Part shown: positions 8,958 to 16,943 of the stretch, in pieces
How the letters are laid out: every line of letters starts with the position of its first letter
Position numbering within the stretch: the stretch's first letter is position 1
NCBI RefSeq assembly: GCF_030143255.1
Contig: NZ_JARJNR010000004.1
Location: 62,001 to 126,000 of the forward strand
Direction: 5' to 3'
Origin: Frigidibacter sp. SD6-1
GTDB taxonomy: Bacteria; Pseudomonadota; Alphaproteobacteria; Rhodobacterales; Rhodobacteraceae
DNA length: 64,000 bases
Notes under the pieces: model-generated
What the model was told of the DNA's origin: nothing
The model's database searches: none
Seen by the model: the letters and a program-made list of their open reading frames with translations, nothing else
Program-made: the position numbers and the translations under genes

Positions 8958-10065
8958 CCGCCAGACCACCTTCCATCATGGCGACATGGCGCAGCACTTC
9001 CGGATGAACGATACTGCCCCCGGAAACGACACAGCCATTCTTCGATGTGGTGTCTTTTTGGCCCTCGCAGGCCGCGCGCGCCAACCCGAGAAGGTAGCGC
9101 CAGACATTCGCGCTGGTGGCTCTCGCCGCGGTCAGCGGGACCGACGCCGGCATGGCGTCGATCTTGCAGTGCAGGACACCGTGACGCTCATAGAACGGCG
9201 CGTCATAGGTGGTCAGATTGGTGAAGCTCGGCATGTAGCCTTTGCCATAGCCGCAGGTGACATCAACGATGACCGAACCGGGCTTCATCCTGGCAACCAG
9301 ATCGTCGCTCAGCATGACCGGAGTGTCGTAGGTCGAGATCAGAATAGCGCCGACGACCACATCCGCCTCGAGCACTGCTGCCTCAAGGGCGGCGGGCGTG
9401 TTGAGCAGGCATCGGACATTGGCGGGCATTCCTGCCATGAAACGGCGCAACCCTTCCCAACGCGTTCCGAAGACGGTCACGTCGGCGCCCATCGCAGCGG
9501 CAAGCCGTGCCGCACCGCCGCCCGCATTCCCGTATCCGATGACAACGACCTTCGGCCGCGCCGCCCCCGGCACATCTGCGAGCAAGGTGCCACTACCGCC
9601 CATGTGGCTCTGGAGATGATAGGCAGCCAGCAGGATCGCGAGCTTGCCGGAAATCTCGTTGTCGGAAACAGGCACCGGATACTCCCCGGCGTCGTTGCGG
9701 AAAAATTCCAGCGCATAGGCCGACATCCCGCTTGCCCGCATCGCCTCAACCAGTGAAAGGTTCCCTTCGGCGTGCATGAAGCTCGCAAGGTGCATACCGG
9801 GACGGAAGCGCCGATATTCGTCAGGCCCAGGTGCCTTGTATTTGAAGATCACATCGCTGCCGGTCCATGCACCGTCACAGTCGACGATTTCCGCGCCAGC
9901 ATCGGCGTAGGTAGCGTCGGGGAAGCCCGCCAGAAGACCGGCATCATGCTCGACAAGAACGCGATAGCCGTTGGCGGTAAACTGTCGAACAGCCTCGGGA
10001 AGCAGGATGACCCGCTTCTCCCCGCTCCGTCGTTCCTTCAGGATCGAAATACTTTTGCCGGCCAT
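8947..10065 (-). CDS. Alanine dehydrogenase / N5-(carboxyethyl)ornithine synthase-like NAD(P)-dependent enzyme
   Basis: A 372-residue AlaDh_PNT-fold protein. Arg18 (EKRVILLPE), Lys77 (KYKAP) and His98 (SFMHAE) line up with the substrate-binding Arg, Lys and His of alanine dehydrogenase. The Rossmann motif is VVVIGYGNAGGGAARLAA. Where alanine dehydrogenases have an IDQGG segment with a catalytic Asp, this protein has VDVTCGYGKGYMPSF. The following TTYDAPFYERHGVLHCKIDAMPAS block resembles carboxyethylornithine synthase, which reductively condenses pyruvate with ornithine. I therefore favour an opine-forming activity over plain alanine dehydrogenase; this comparison is from memory. It sits second in the operon, 116 bases after speD. 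Confidence 0.65.
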   Translation of the reverse strand: MAGKSISILKERRSGEKRVILLPEAVRQFTANGYRVLVEHDAGLLAGFPDATYADAGAEIVDCDGAWTGSDVIFKYKAPGPDEYRRFRPGMHLASFMHAEGNLSLVEAMRASGMSAYALEFFRNDAGEYPVPVSDNEISGKLAILLAAYHLQSHMGGSGTLLADVPGAARPKVVVIGYGNAGGGAARLAAAMGADVTVFGTRWEGLRRFMAGMPANVRCLLNTPAALEAAVLEADVVVGAILISTYDTPVMLSDDLVARMKPGSVIVDVTCGYGKGYMPSFTNLTTYDAPFYERHGVLHCKIDAMPASVPLTAARATSANVWRYLLGLARAACEGQKDTTSKNGCVVSGGSIVHPEVLRHVAMMEGGLADAV

Positions 10066-10181
10066 AGTGACGCCCCCCGGAAGTGTTCGGTTAAGTTTGT
10101 GTCAGTCGGTGCGAAGGCTCGCTTGAAAGAAGAAACAGCGAGGTGCAGTCCGGCATTTCGTTGATGCCGGAGATGCCCTCT

Positions 10182-10556
10182 CTAGGCATGCGCCATCTCG
10201 CCCCGAGCAATCTCCCTGACTTCGGCCCGGCTAGGCAGGAATGCCTTTCTAAGGTGGTCGATCGCCTTGTGCGGGTCTGCCTTGCCGCAGACGAACACAT
10301 CGATCGCCGCATAACCGATTTCCGGCCAGGAGTGGATGGACAGATGGGATTCTGCGAGCATGACCACCCCGGTCACGCCCATCCCTTCGCCAAAATGATG
10401 GACATTCACGCCCAAAACCGTGGCACCCGCCAAACGGGAAGCATCGACGATGGCGTCCTCGACTTTCTCGGGATTTTCGATATTCACGCAGCCCCAGAAC
10501 TCGGCCAAAATATGGCGGCCCAGTCCGGGCGCAGCGGCTAACAGCAAGTCTTCCAT
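10182..10556 (-). CDS. speD: SpeD-type S-adenosylmethionine decarboxylase proenzyme
   Basis: A 124-residue class 1b (Bacillus/Thermotoga size) pyruvoyl decarboxylase. The self-cleavage site is Glu69-Ser70 within LAESHLSIHSWPE, where Ser70 would become the pyruvoyl group. The processing and catalytic residues His75 and Cys90 (DVFVCG) are present at the family spacing. The canonical product, decarboxylated AdoMet, is the aminopropyl donor for spermidine synthase, but no speE lies nearby. Some SpeD relatives have become ornithine or arginine decarboxylases, so the substrate is uncertain. Start ATG 10556 is preceded by a GGGGG stretch; a TTG at 10589 would add 11 residues. First gene of the island operon. 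Confidence 0.85.
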   Translation of the reverse strand: MEDLLLAAAPGLGRHILAEFWGCVNIENPEKVEDAIVDASRLAGATVLGVNVHHFGEGMGVTGVVMLAESHLSIHSWPEIGYAAIDVFVCGKADPHKAIDHLRKAFLPSRAEVREIARGEMAHA

Positions 10557-10600
10557 GCAATGCCCCCGTCCATAAGAAGGTAGTACCAATCTCTCTTCTC

Positions 10601-10629
10601 GGTTGCATTTCTAACTATCTTCTGCAACC
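10601..10629. promoter_or_regulatory. Inverted repeat upstream of the speD-led operon
   Basis: GGTTGCA at 10601-10607 is repeated exactly as TGCAACC at 10623-10629 around a 15-base AT-rich centre, about 45 bases upstream of the speD start. A 29-bp dyad at this place is a candidate operator for the island operon, or a leader hairpin. No regulator gene is present within the island. I see no convincing -35/-10 pair next to it. Confidence 0.4.
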
Positions 10630-10748
10630 TAAGATGCAAAAATGCGCCCCGTGAAGTTCTGGATACGACACGCTGCTCCGCTGCTGTGTTCGCTCTTCTG
10701 TGTGGATTCTCGCAGAACCGCCTTTGCATACTGATGTCGTCAGGGCGG

Positions 10749-10960
10749 TCACATTGGCAACCAGCGACAGATCTTCGGTCGGGTCGCCGTCAACCAGCAG
10801 CAAGTCGGCGCAAGCCCCGGCCCGGACCAGACCCAAAGCACCGGCATAGGGCTTGCGTGGCCCGGACAGGTCGAGAACTGTCGCATTCATCGACGTCGCC
10901 TGGCGCAGGGCCTTGGCTGGCGTATACCATCGCCGCAGACCAGCCAGGTTCCTACCCTGC
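10749..10960 (-). pseudogene. Amidohydrolase C-terminal remnant
   Basis: Within a long minus-strand frame, only this part looks like protein-coding sequence. It encodes RWYTPAKALRQATSMN, then LDLSGPRKPYAGALGL and GACADLLLVDGDPTEDLSLVAN. This is the C-terminal signature of metal-dependent amidohydrolases, where the chain folds back into the beta-sandwich domain. The frame loses similarity before the expected MKDG end block and has no metal-binding N-terminal half, so it is a relic. Together with the next entry it marks a decayed region at the right edge of the island. Confidence 0.65.
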
Positions 10961-11106
10961 TGTTCGGCCATATCCTCGCCAGCCCCGATCAGGAGGTGCG
11001 GCAAGACGCTTTCGGCGCCATTCTCGCCCCTGCCTCGGCGAGCCATCAGTCCGACCGCACCGAACGTGCGACGGAAAGCCCGGGCGATCTCGCTCGTGCC
11101 ACGCTC

Positions 11107-11364
11107 GCTAGCCTTGCCCGTCTCTTGCCCGGTCAGAACTTCCGGCCCGCCGCCATCCTCCATGCCGACCGTCCGGTCTCCGGCGACGGCCTGCCCGCTG
11201 TGGGCCCGGCCACCGCGCGTCCCGGCCTCGCGCTTGCCGTCCTGCATTCCGGGGTCACGCTCGCGCCCCTCGTCGCCTCGGGCCTCGCGGATGAACTGAC
11301 AGGGCAGGGAAACCATGCGCTCCTCGCGCCCTTCCGGCCCGCAAGGCTCCTCAGCCCGCTCTGA
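11107..11364 (+). pseudogene. FAD-dependent amino acid oxidase (DAO family) C-terminal remnant
   Basis: The plus-strand frame encodes ARLLPG, then DGLPAVGPATARPGLALAV, LHSGVTLAPLVASGLADEL and ALLAPFRPARL. These are the C-terminal FAD-binding signature and end of DadA/glycine-oxidase-like flavoproteins (the HSGVTL motif contacts the flavin). About 300 upstream residues, including the GxGxxG dinucleotide site, are absent; the DNA upstream instead holds the antisense amidohydrolase remnant. The stop overlaps the end of the TSUP gene by 14 bases. Confidence 0.65.
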
Positions 11365-12082
11365 GGATCAGAAGGAACCCGCCCAGAAGCACCGCGCCAT
11401 CGAGAAGGCGCAAATGCCATGTCCCGGGCAGAAGATGGGCCAGCCGCCTGGCGAGGAAGGTAGCGGGCACCGCCGCCGCGCCGATCATCAGCGCGAGCCC
11501 TGCAAGGCGCAGATCAAGCGCGCCGCGCGCGGCGAACATCCCCGACTTGCTGATGCCCAGAAGGAAGGAAATCGCCGCATCCGTGGCAATGACCTGCGGC
11601 CCCGTCAGCCCCGCCGCCATGAGGAGCGTCAGAAGCATCACCCCCGACCCCGACGTGCCGCCATTCACCACGCCGTATCCGAACGAAGCCGCCGTCAGCC
11701 CGCGCCCGGTCAGAACCAGCCCCCGCCGCCGTGCGAGCGTTCTGAGCGGCACCAGAAGGATCAGCATCGCGCCGATCAGGATTGCCGCGCCCCGCCCGGA
11801 CAGAAGCGTGAAGCCATAGGCACCAAGAAGCGTCGCGGGCAGCGCGACCGGCGCGATCCGCCTCAGCCGGTCGATATCAAGGTCCGGCCGGTAGGCCGCG
11901 ACGCGGCTTGCGTTGGTGAAAAGGGCCGAGAGGCCGATGACCGGCACCACCGCCTCGGCCCCGATCAGCGGCACGAGGACCGGCGGCAGCAGAAGCCCGG
12001 TCCCATAGCCGGTCACCCCGCCGACAAGCGCCGCGAAAAACGCCGCCCCGCCGATCAGGAGGAGATCGGCGAAAGGCAGCAC
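11351..12082 (-). CDS. TauE/SafE (TSUP) family transporter
   Basis: A 243-residue membrane protein with about eight hydrophobic segments in two repeats. The TSUP half-repeat signatures are visible: GGAAFFAALVGGVTGYGTGLLLPPVL near the N terminus and FGYGVVNGGTSGSGVMLLTLLM in the middle. Family members move sulfite, sulfoacetate, taurine-derived anions or other organic acids; the substrate here cannot be read. The gene lies 5 bases downstream of eno on the same strand and may be cotranscribed with it. Confidence 0.85.
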   Translation of the reverse strand: MLPFADLLLIGGAAFFAALVGGVTGYGTGLLLPPVLVPLIGAEAVVPVIGLSALFTNASRVAAYRPDLDIDRLRRIAPVALPATLLGAYGFTLLSGRGAAILIGAMLILLVPLRTLARRRGLVLTGRGLTAASFGYGVVNGGTSGSGVMLLTLLMAAGLTGPQVIATDAAISFLLGISKSGMFAARGALDLRLAGLALMIGAAAVPATFLARRLAHLLPGTWHLRLLDGAVLLGGFLLILRAG

Positions 12083-12087
12083 CGGCC

Positions 12088-13404
<1,317 letters not shown>

Positions 13405-13435
13405 TTACGCCCTCATCCGCGCAAGGAAAAGGCCC

Positions 13436-14317
13436 TCAGGCCGCGGCGGCAACCTGTTTTCGCGCCCGCTCGCGCAGATAGGTGTAGAAGGCAGCGGCAA
13501 GGATCAGCGCCGCGCCGCAAAGCGTCAGCCCGTCGGGCCGCTCGGCGAAGAAAAGAACGCCGATCGCCAGCGAGAAGATCAGCCGCGCATAGCGGAAGGG
13601 CATCAGCGCCGAGGCTTCCGCCGCCCGCATCGAGGCGACGATGGCCAGATATCCGGTCGTCGCGCAGAAAAGCGTCAGGACCAGAAGCGCCATGCCCGAA
13701 CCGTCCGGCATCGCCGGGCGCTGGCCCGCCGCGATCAGGACCAGCCCGGCCACGACGACGCCGAGGAAGCCGTGAAACGACACGACCGCCGACGACAGGC
13801 TCGCCGGTATCGCGCGCGTCACCAGATCGCGCAGCGCGATCGAGAAGACCGTGATCAGCACCAGCCCGGCTTCCGGCCGGAAGCCTTCCAGCCCCGGACG
13901 GATGATCATCAGGACCCCCGCGAACCCGACCGCGACCGCCGTCCAGCGCCGCCAGCCAACGGTTTCGCCGAGGAAGAGCGCTGCCCCCGCCGTAACGGCC
14001 AGAGGCGTCGCCTGAAAGACCGCCGCGACGGTCGACAGAGGGATCAGCGACAGGGCGGTGACGAAGGTGATGGCCGACACCGCCTCTGCCGCCGTGCGCC
14101 AGAAGACCGGCCGGTTGCGAAGCGCGGCCCAGAGGCCCCGGCGCCCGTGCGGACCGGCCAGCGCCGCGAAGGCCGCCATGCCGCCAAGCCCGATGATGAT
14201 CAAAAGCTGCCCGACCGGCATCGCGGCGGACAGATGCTTCATCAGCGCATCCTCGACGGCGAAGATCGCCATCGAATAGAGCACAAGCAGGATGCCGCGA
14301 AGGTTGCCGTCCGACAT
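13436..14317 (-). CDS. EamA-family (DMT) transporter
   Basis: A 293-residue membrane protein with ten predicted helices in two EamA repeats. The ends of each half are recognisable: AVFQATPLAVTAGAALFLGETVGWRRW in the first and ALMPFRYARLIFSLAIGVLFFAERPDG in the second. Members export amino acids, nucleotides or other metabolites, but the substrate is not predictable. It sits between fur and eno on the same strand, 11 bases downstream of fur, so it may be read from the fur promoter. Confidence 0.85.
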   Translation of the reverse strand: MSDGNLRGILLVLYSMAIFAVEDALMKHLSAAMPVGQLLIIIGLGGMAAFAALAGPHGRRGLWAALRNRPVFWRTAAEAVSAITFVTALSLIPLSTVAAVFQATPLAVTAGAALFLGETVGWRRWTAVAVGFAGVLMIIRPGLEGFRPEAGLVLITVFSIALRDLVTRAIPASLSSAVVSFHGFLGVVVAGLVLIAAGQRPAMPDGSGMALLVLTLFCATTGYLAIVASMRAAEASALMPFRYARLIFSLAIGVLFFAERPDGLTLCGAALILAAAFYTYLRERARKQVAAAA

Positions 14318-14328
14318 GAATCCGCCTC

Positions 14329-14754
14329 TCAGTCCTTCTTCAGGCGCGTGCCGAACAGCTCCAGCCGGTGGCCGGTCAGCCGGTAGCCGAGCTTTGCCGC
14401 GATCCGCTCCTGCAGCGCCTCTATCTCGGGCTCGACGAATTCGATGACGCGGCCGGTTTCGGTATCGATCAGATGGTCATGGTGCTTGCGCTCGGCATCC
14501 TCGTAGCGCGCGCGCCCGTCGCCGAATTCGACCTTGTCGAGAATGCCCGCCTCGTCAAACAGCTTCACCGTCCGGTAGACGGTCGCAAGAGAGATACGGG
14601 GGTCTATGGCGGTGGCGCGGGCGTAAAGCACGTCCGCGTCCGGATGGTCGGGCGATTCCTCCAGGACGCGCGCGATCACCCGGCGCGGGCCGGTCATCCG
14701 CAGGCCCCGTGCCTCGCAGCGTTCGGTGATCGTCTTGGCGGCGGTCTGGCCCAT
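14329..14754 (-). CDS. fur: Fur-family metalloregulator (Fur/Mur type)
   Basis: A 141-residue DNA-binding repressor. The winged helix contains LRMTGPRRVIARVL and the recognition helix LATVYRTVKLFDEAGI. The dimerisation domain carries the metal-binding block RKHHDHLIDTETGRVIEF and ends with GHRLELFGTRL. No CxxC pair is present, as is usual for alphaproteobacterial Fur/Mur. In Rhodobacterales such proteins often sense manganese, so the iron or manganese role is open. ATG 14754 is placed six bases after AAGGGG and is preferred over the in-frame ATG at 14760. Confidence 0.88.
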   Translation of the reverse strand: MGQTAAKTITERCEARGLRMTGPRRVIARVLEESPDHPDADVLYARATAIDPRISLATVYRTVKLFDEAGILDKVEFGDGRARYEDAERKHHDHLIDTETGRVIEFVEPEIEALQERIAAKLGYRLTGHRLELFGTRLKKD

Positions 14755-14925
14755 GCGCATCCCCTTCGCCCCCGCCTTAGTCGATTTGCACCGGCGATGA
14801 AAGCAGCCGCCCGGCGGGCCTTGCCAAATTTCCTCTCACCGGCCGCCAGAGCCCGCTTGACGCGGCCCGCCCATGGCCCTATGTCACCCCCCACGCTTCG
14901 GGCCGATGCCCGGATCGCCAGACGC

Positions 14926-15002
14926 GCGGTGGTAGCTCAGTCGGTTAGAGTACCGGCCTGTCACGCCGGGGGTCGCGGGTTCGAGCCCCGTCCACCGCGC
15001 CA
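14926..15002 (+). tRNA. tRNA-Asp (GTC)
   Basis: A 77-nt cloverleaf: acceptor arms GCGGTGG (14926-14932) and CCACCGC (14992-14998), and D arm starting GCTCAG. The anticodon stem CCGGC/GCCGG encloses loop CTGTCAC with anticodon GTC at 14960-14962. The T arm carries GGTTCGAGCCC, and the discriminator G is followed by an encoded CCA. Every arm pairs, with one G-T in the T stem. Confidence 0.96.
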
Positions 15003-15010
15003 CTTTTCCA

Positions 15011-15041
15011 AAGCCCCCGGCAACGGGGGCTTTTGGTTTTT
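15011..15041 (+). terminator. Rho-independent terminator after tRNA-Asp
   Basis: Stem GCCCCCG (15013-15019) and CGGGGGC (15024-15030) with a short GCAA loop, followed by TTTTGGTTTTT. It starts 9 bases after the tRNA CCA and is a textbook intrinsic terminator. Confidence 0.85.
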
Positions 15042-15211
15042 CGGGGCGCGTTCAGGGCCAAGGATCCGCCTTGCCTTCGGGCCGCACCTGTTTTGGCCAG
15101 CCATTGATGACCGGCCCCAGCCGCCCCATAGTGTGCGTGCCCGGGTGCACGCGTCTGTGTGTGCCTACGGGGCCGCCTACGCCAACCGCCGGGCCAGATC
15201 GGGGTGACTGG

Positions 15212-15892
15212 ATGACATTCTCGCTGGTGATCTTCGATTGCGACGGCGTGCTGATTGACAGCGAGATCATCAGCGCGCGCATGCTGATCGCCGAACTGGC
15301 GAAGCTCGGGCTGATGATCGACATGGACTATGTCAGCCGCCATTTCCTCGGCCGCAGCTATCCGACGGTGATCCGTCAGGTTCGGGCGGAGTTCGGGGTG
15401 GACCTGCCCGACAGTTTCGAGGCGAGCTACCGCGAAAACCTGCTCGACGCCTTCCGGGGCGGGCTGAGGATCGTGCCGCATGTGCGCGGGGTTCTGGAAC
15501 GGATCGGCGTTCCCTTCTGTGTCGCCACCTCGTCCAGCCCGCGCCGGGCCGACATGTCGCTTGACCTCGTCGGGCTCCGCAGTCTGGTGGGCGAGCGGCT
15601 CTTCACCTCCTCGCAGGTCGCACGCGGCAAGCCGGAACCCGATCTCTTCCTTCACGCCGCCGCCGCGATGGGGGCCGATCCGGCCCGCACTCTGGTCATC
15701 GAAGACAGCCTGACCGGCATCCGCGCCGGGCTTGCGGCGGGGATGACGGTCTGGCGGTTCGTCGGCGCCAGCCACCTCGGCCCCGGCACGGACGACGAGC
15801 CCGAAGGCGCCCGCCCGCACCGCAGACTTGTTTCATTCGAGAACTTCTTCCAGATTGCACCGGATCTGGCGAAAGGCGAACCGGCGGCATGA
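15212..15892 (+). CDS. HAD-family phosphatase of the polyol locus
   Basis: A 226-residue haloacid dehalogenase-like phosphohydrolase. Motif I is the nucleophile FDCDGVLIDSE at residues 7-17 and motif II is VATSSSPRR. Motifs III/IV are KPEPDLFLHAAAAMG and VIEDSLTGIRAGLAAGM. A cap domain of about 70 residues follows motif I, as in beta-phosphoglucomutase-like phosphatases. Its stop overlaps the ATG of the SorC-type regulator (ATGA), so it belongs to the polyol locus and may dephosphorylate a sugar or polyol phosphate (inference). ATG 15212 begins right at the conserved MTFSLVIFDCDG; longer in-frame extensions run into tRNA-Asp downstream DNA. Confidence 0.85.
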   Translation: MTFSLVIFDCDGVLIDSEIISARMLIAELAKLGLMIDMDYVSRHFLGRSYPTVIRQVRAEFGVDLPDSFEASYRENLLDAFRGGLRIVPHVRGVLERIGVPFCVATSSSPRRADMSLDLVGLRSLVGERLFTSSQVARGKPEPDLFLHAAAAMGADPARTLVIEDSLTGIRAGLAAGMTVWRFVGASHLGPGTDDEPEGARPHRRLVSFENFFQIAPDLAKGEPAA

Positions 15893-16836
15893 CAGGCGAA
15901 CCGACATTGCTCGACGAGGCGGCCCGCGCGGGCTGGCTCTCCTACGTCGCGGGCATGACGCAGGACCAGATCGCGACGGAACTCGGCGTGTCGCGCCAGC
16001 GCGCGCAGCGGCTTGTGAGCAAGGCGATGGCCGAGGGTTTGGTGAAAGTGCGGCTCGATCACAAGATCGGACGCTGTCTGGAGCTTGAGGCGGGTCTTGT
16101 CCGCACCTACGGCCTGCAGCAGGCGCGCGTCGCGCCCGATCTCGGGCAAGGCGCCGACCCCGCGCGGGCGACGGCGGGGGCGGGGGCGTCGCTTCTGGAA
16201 AGCTATCTGGCGCGCCCCGAAAGCCTGACGATCGCCTTCGGCACCGGCCGGGCGCTGAGTGCGATGGTGAACGAGATCGCGACCCAGCCGAACGAACGCC
16301 ACAAGATCGTCTCGCTTATCGGCAATATCGCGCCCGATGGCTCCGCCTCGTTCTACGACGTCATCATGCGGCTCGCCGACAAGCTGCACGCGCCGCATTA
16401 TCCGATGCCCGTGCCGCTGATTTCCGAAACGCCCGAGGAACGTGCCCTGTTCCATGCCCTCAGGCCCGTGCAGACGGTCGCGACGCTTGCAGCCGAGGCC
16501 GACGTGGTCTTCGTCGGGGTCGGCCAGATGGGCGAGGATGCGCCCCTCTACAAGGACGGGTTCGTCACCCGCGCGCAGCTTCGGGACATGCAGGCCAAGG
16601 GCGCGGCGGGCGAGATCGTGGGCGGGGTATTCGACCGCGACGGCAGTTATATCGAGACGCCCATTTCGGCGCTCGTCGGCGGGGTGAGGGTGGAGCCCGG
16701 CCGCGCAGGGCCGGTGATCGCCGTGGCGGCGGGGCCGACGAAAGTCTCGGCGATCCGCGCCGCGCTCACGGGCCGAATCGTCAACTGCCTCGTCACTGAC
16801 GAACCGACCGCAAGCGCGCTTCTGTCCCGGACCTGA
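15889..16836 (+). CDS. smoC: SorC/DeoR-type sugar-binding transcriptional regulator
   Basis: A 315-residue protein with an N-terminal helix-turn-helix (MTQDQIATELGVSRQRAQRLVSKAMAEGLVKV). The C-terminal sugar-isomerase-like effector domain is typical of the SorC family: TIAFGTGRALSAM, IVSLIGNIAPDG, ADVVFVGVGQMG, GEIVGGVFDRDG and VIAVAAGPTKVSAIRAAL. It is coupled to the HAD gene by ATGA and lies directly upstream of the polyol ABC operon. It therefore probably controls smoE through the tandem operators at 16893-16927, with a polyol or its phosphate as effector (inference). The symbol is by position in smo loci. Confidence 0.82.
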   Translation: MTGEPTLLDEAARAGWLSYVAGMTQDQIATELGVSRQRAQRLVSKAMAEGLVKVRLDHKIGRCLELEAGLVRTYGLQQARVAPDLGQGADPARATAGAGASLLESYLARPESLTIAFGTGRALSAMVNEIATQPNERHKIVSLIGNIAPDGSASFYDVIMRLADKLHAPHYPMPVPLISETPEERALFHALRPVQTVATLAAEADVVFVGVGQMGEDAPLYKDGFVTRAQLRDMQAKGAAGEIVGGVFDRDGSYIETPISALVGGVRVEPGRAGPVIAVAAGPTKVSAIRAALTGRIVNCLVTDEPTASALLSRT

Positions 16837-16872
16837 CCACCGGCTCCCCTGAGTTTGCTCACATTTTCCCGA

Positions 16873-16901
16873 TTGACCTGACCTGCGCTAACATGAATAA
16901 T
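16873..16901 (+). promoter_or_regulatory. Predicted smoE promoter
   Basis: TTGACC at 16873-16878 and AATAAT at 16896-16901 are separated by exactly 17 bases; each matches the sigma-70 consensus at five of six positions. The promoter lies about 45 bases upstream of the smoE start. Its -10 element is covered by the first palindromic operator. Confidence 0.65.
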
Positions 16902-16927
16902 TACTCATGCAATGGGCAAATGCTCAT
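16893..16927. promoter_or_regulatory. Tandem 16-bp palindromic operators in front of smoE
   Basis: Two related 16-bp dyads start 19 bp apart: ATGAATAATTACTCAT at 16893-16908 (one mismatched pair) and ATGGGCAAATGCTCAT at 16912-16927 (one mismatched pair plus a non-palindromic centre). They agree with each other at 11 of 16 positions. The first covers the -10 box and the second the transcript start region, which suits repression. A further TGAG-N4-CTCA dyad lies at 16850-16861. The likely ligand is the SorC-type protein encoded next door. Confidence 0.6.
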
Positions 16928-16943
16928 TCTTAGGGAGGATATC

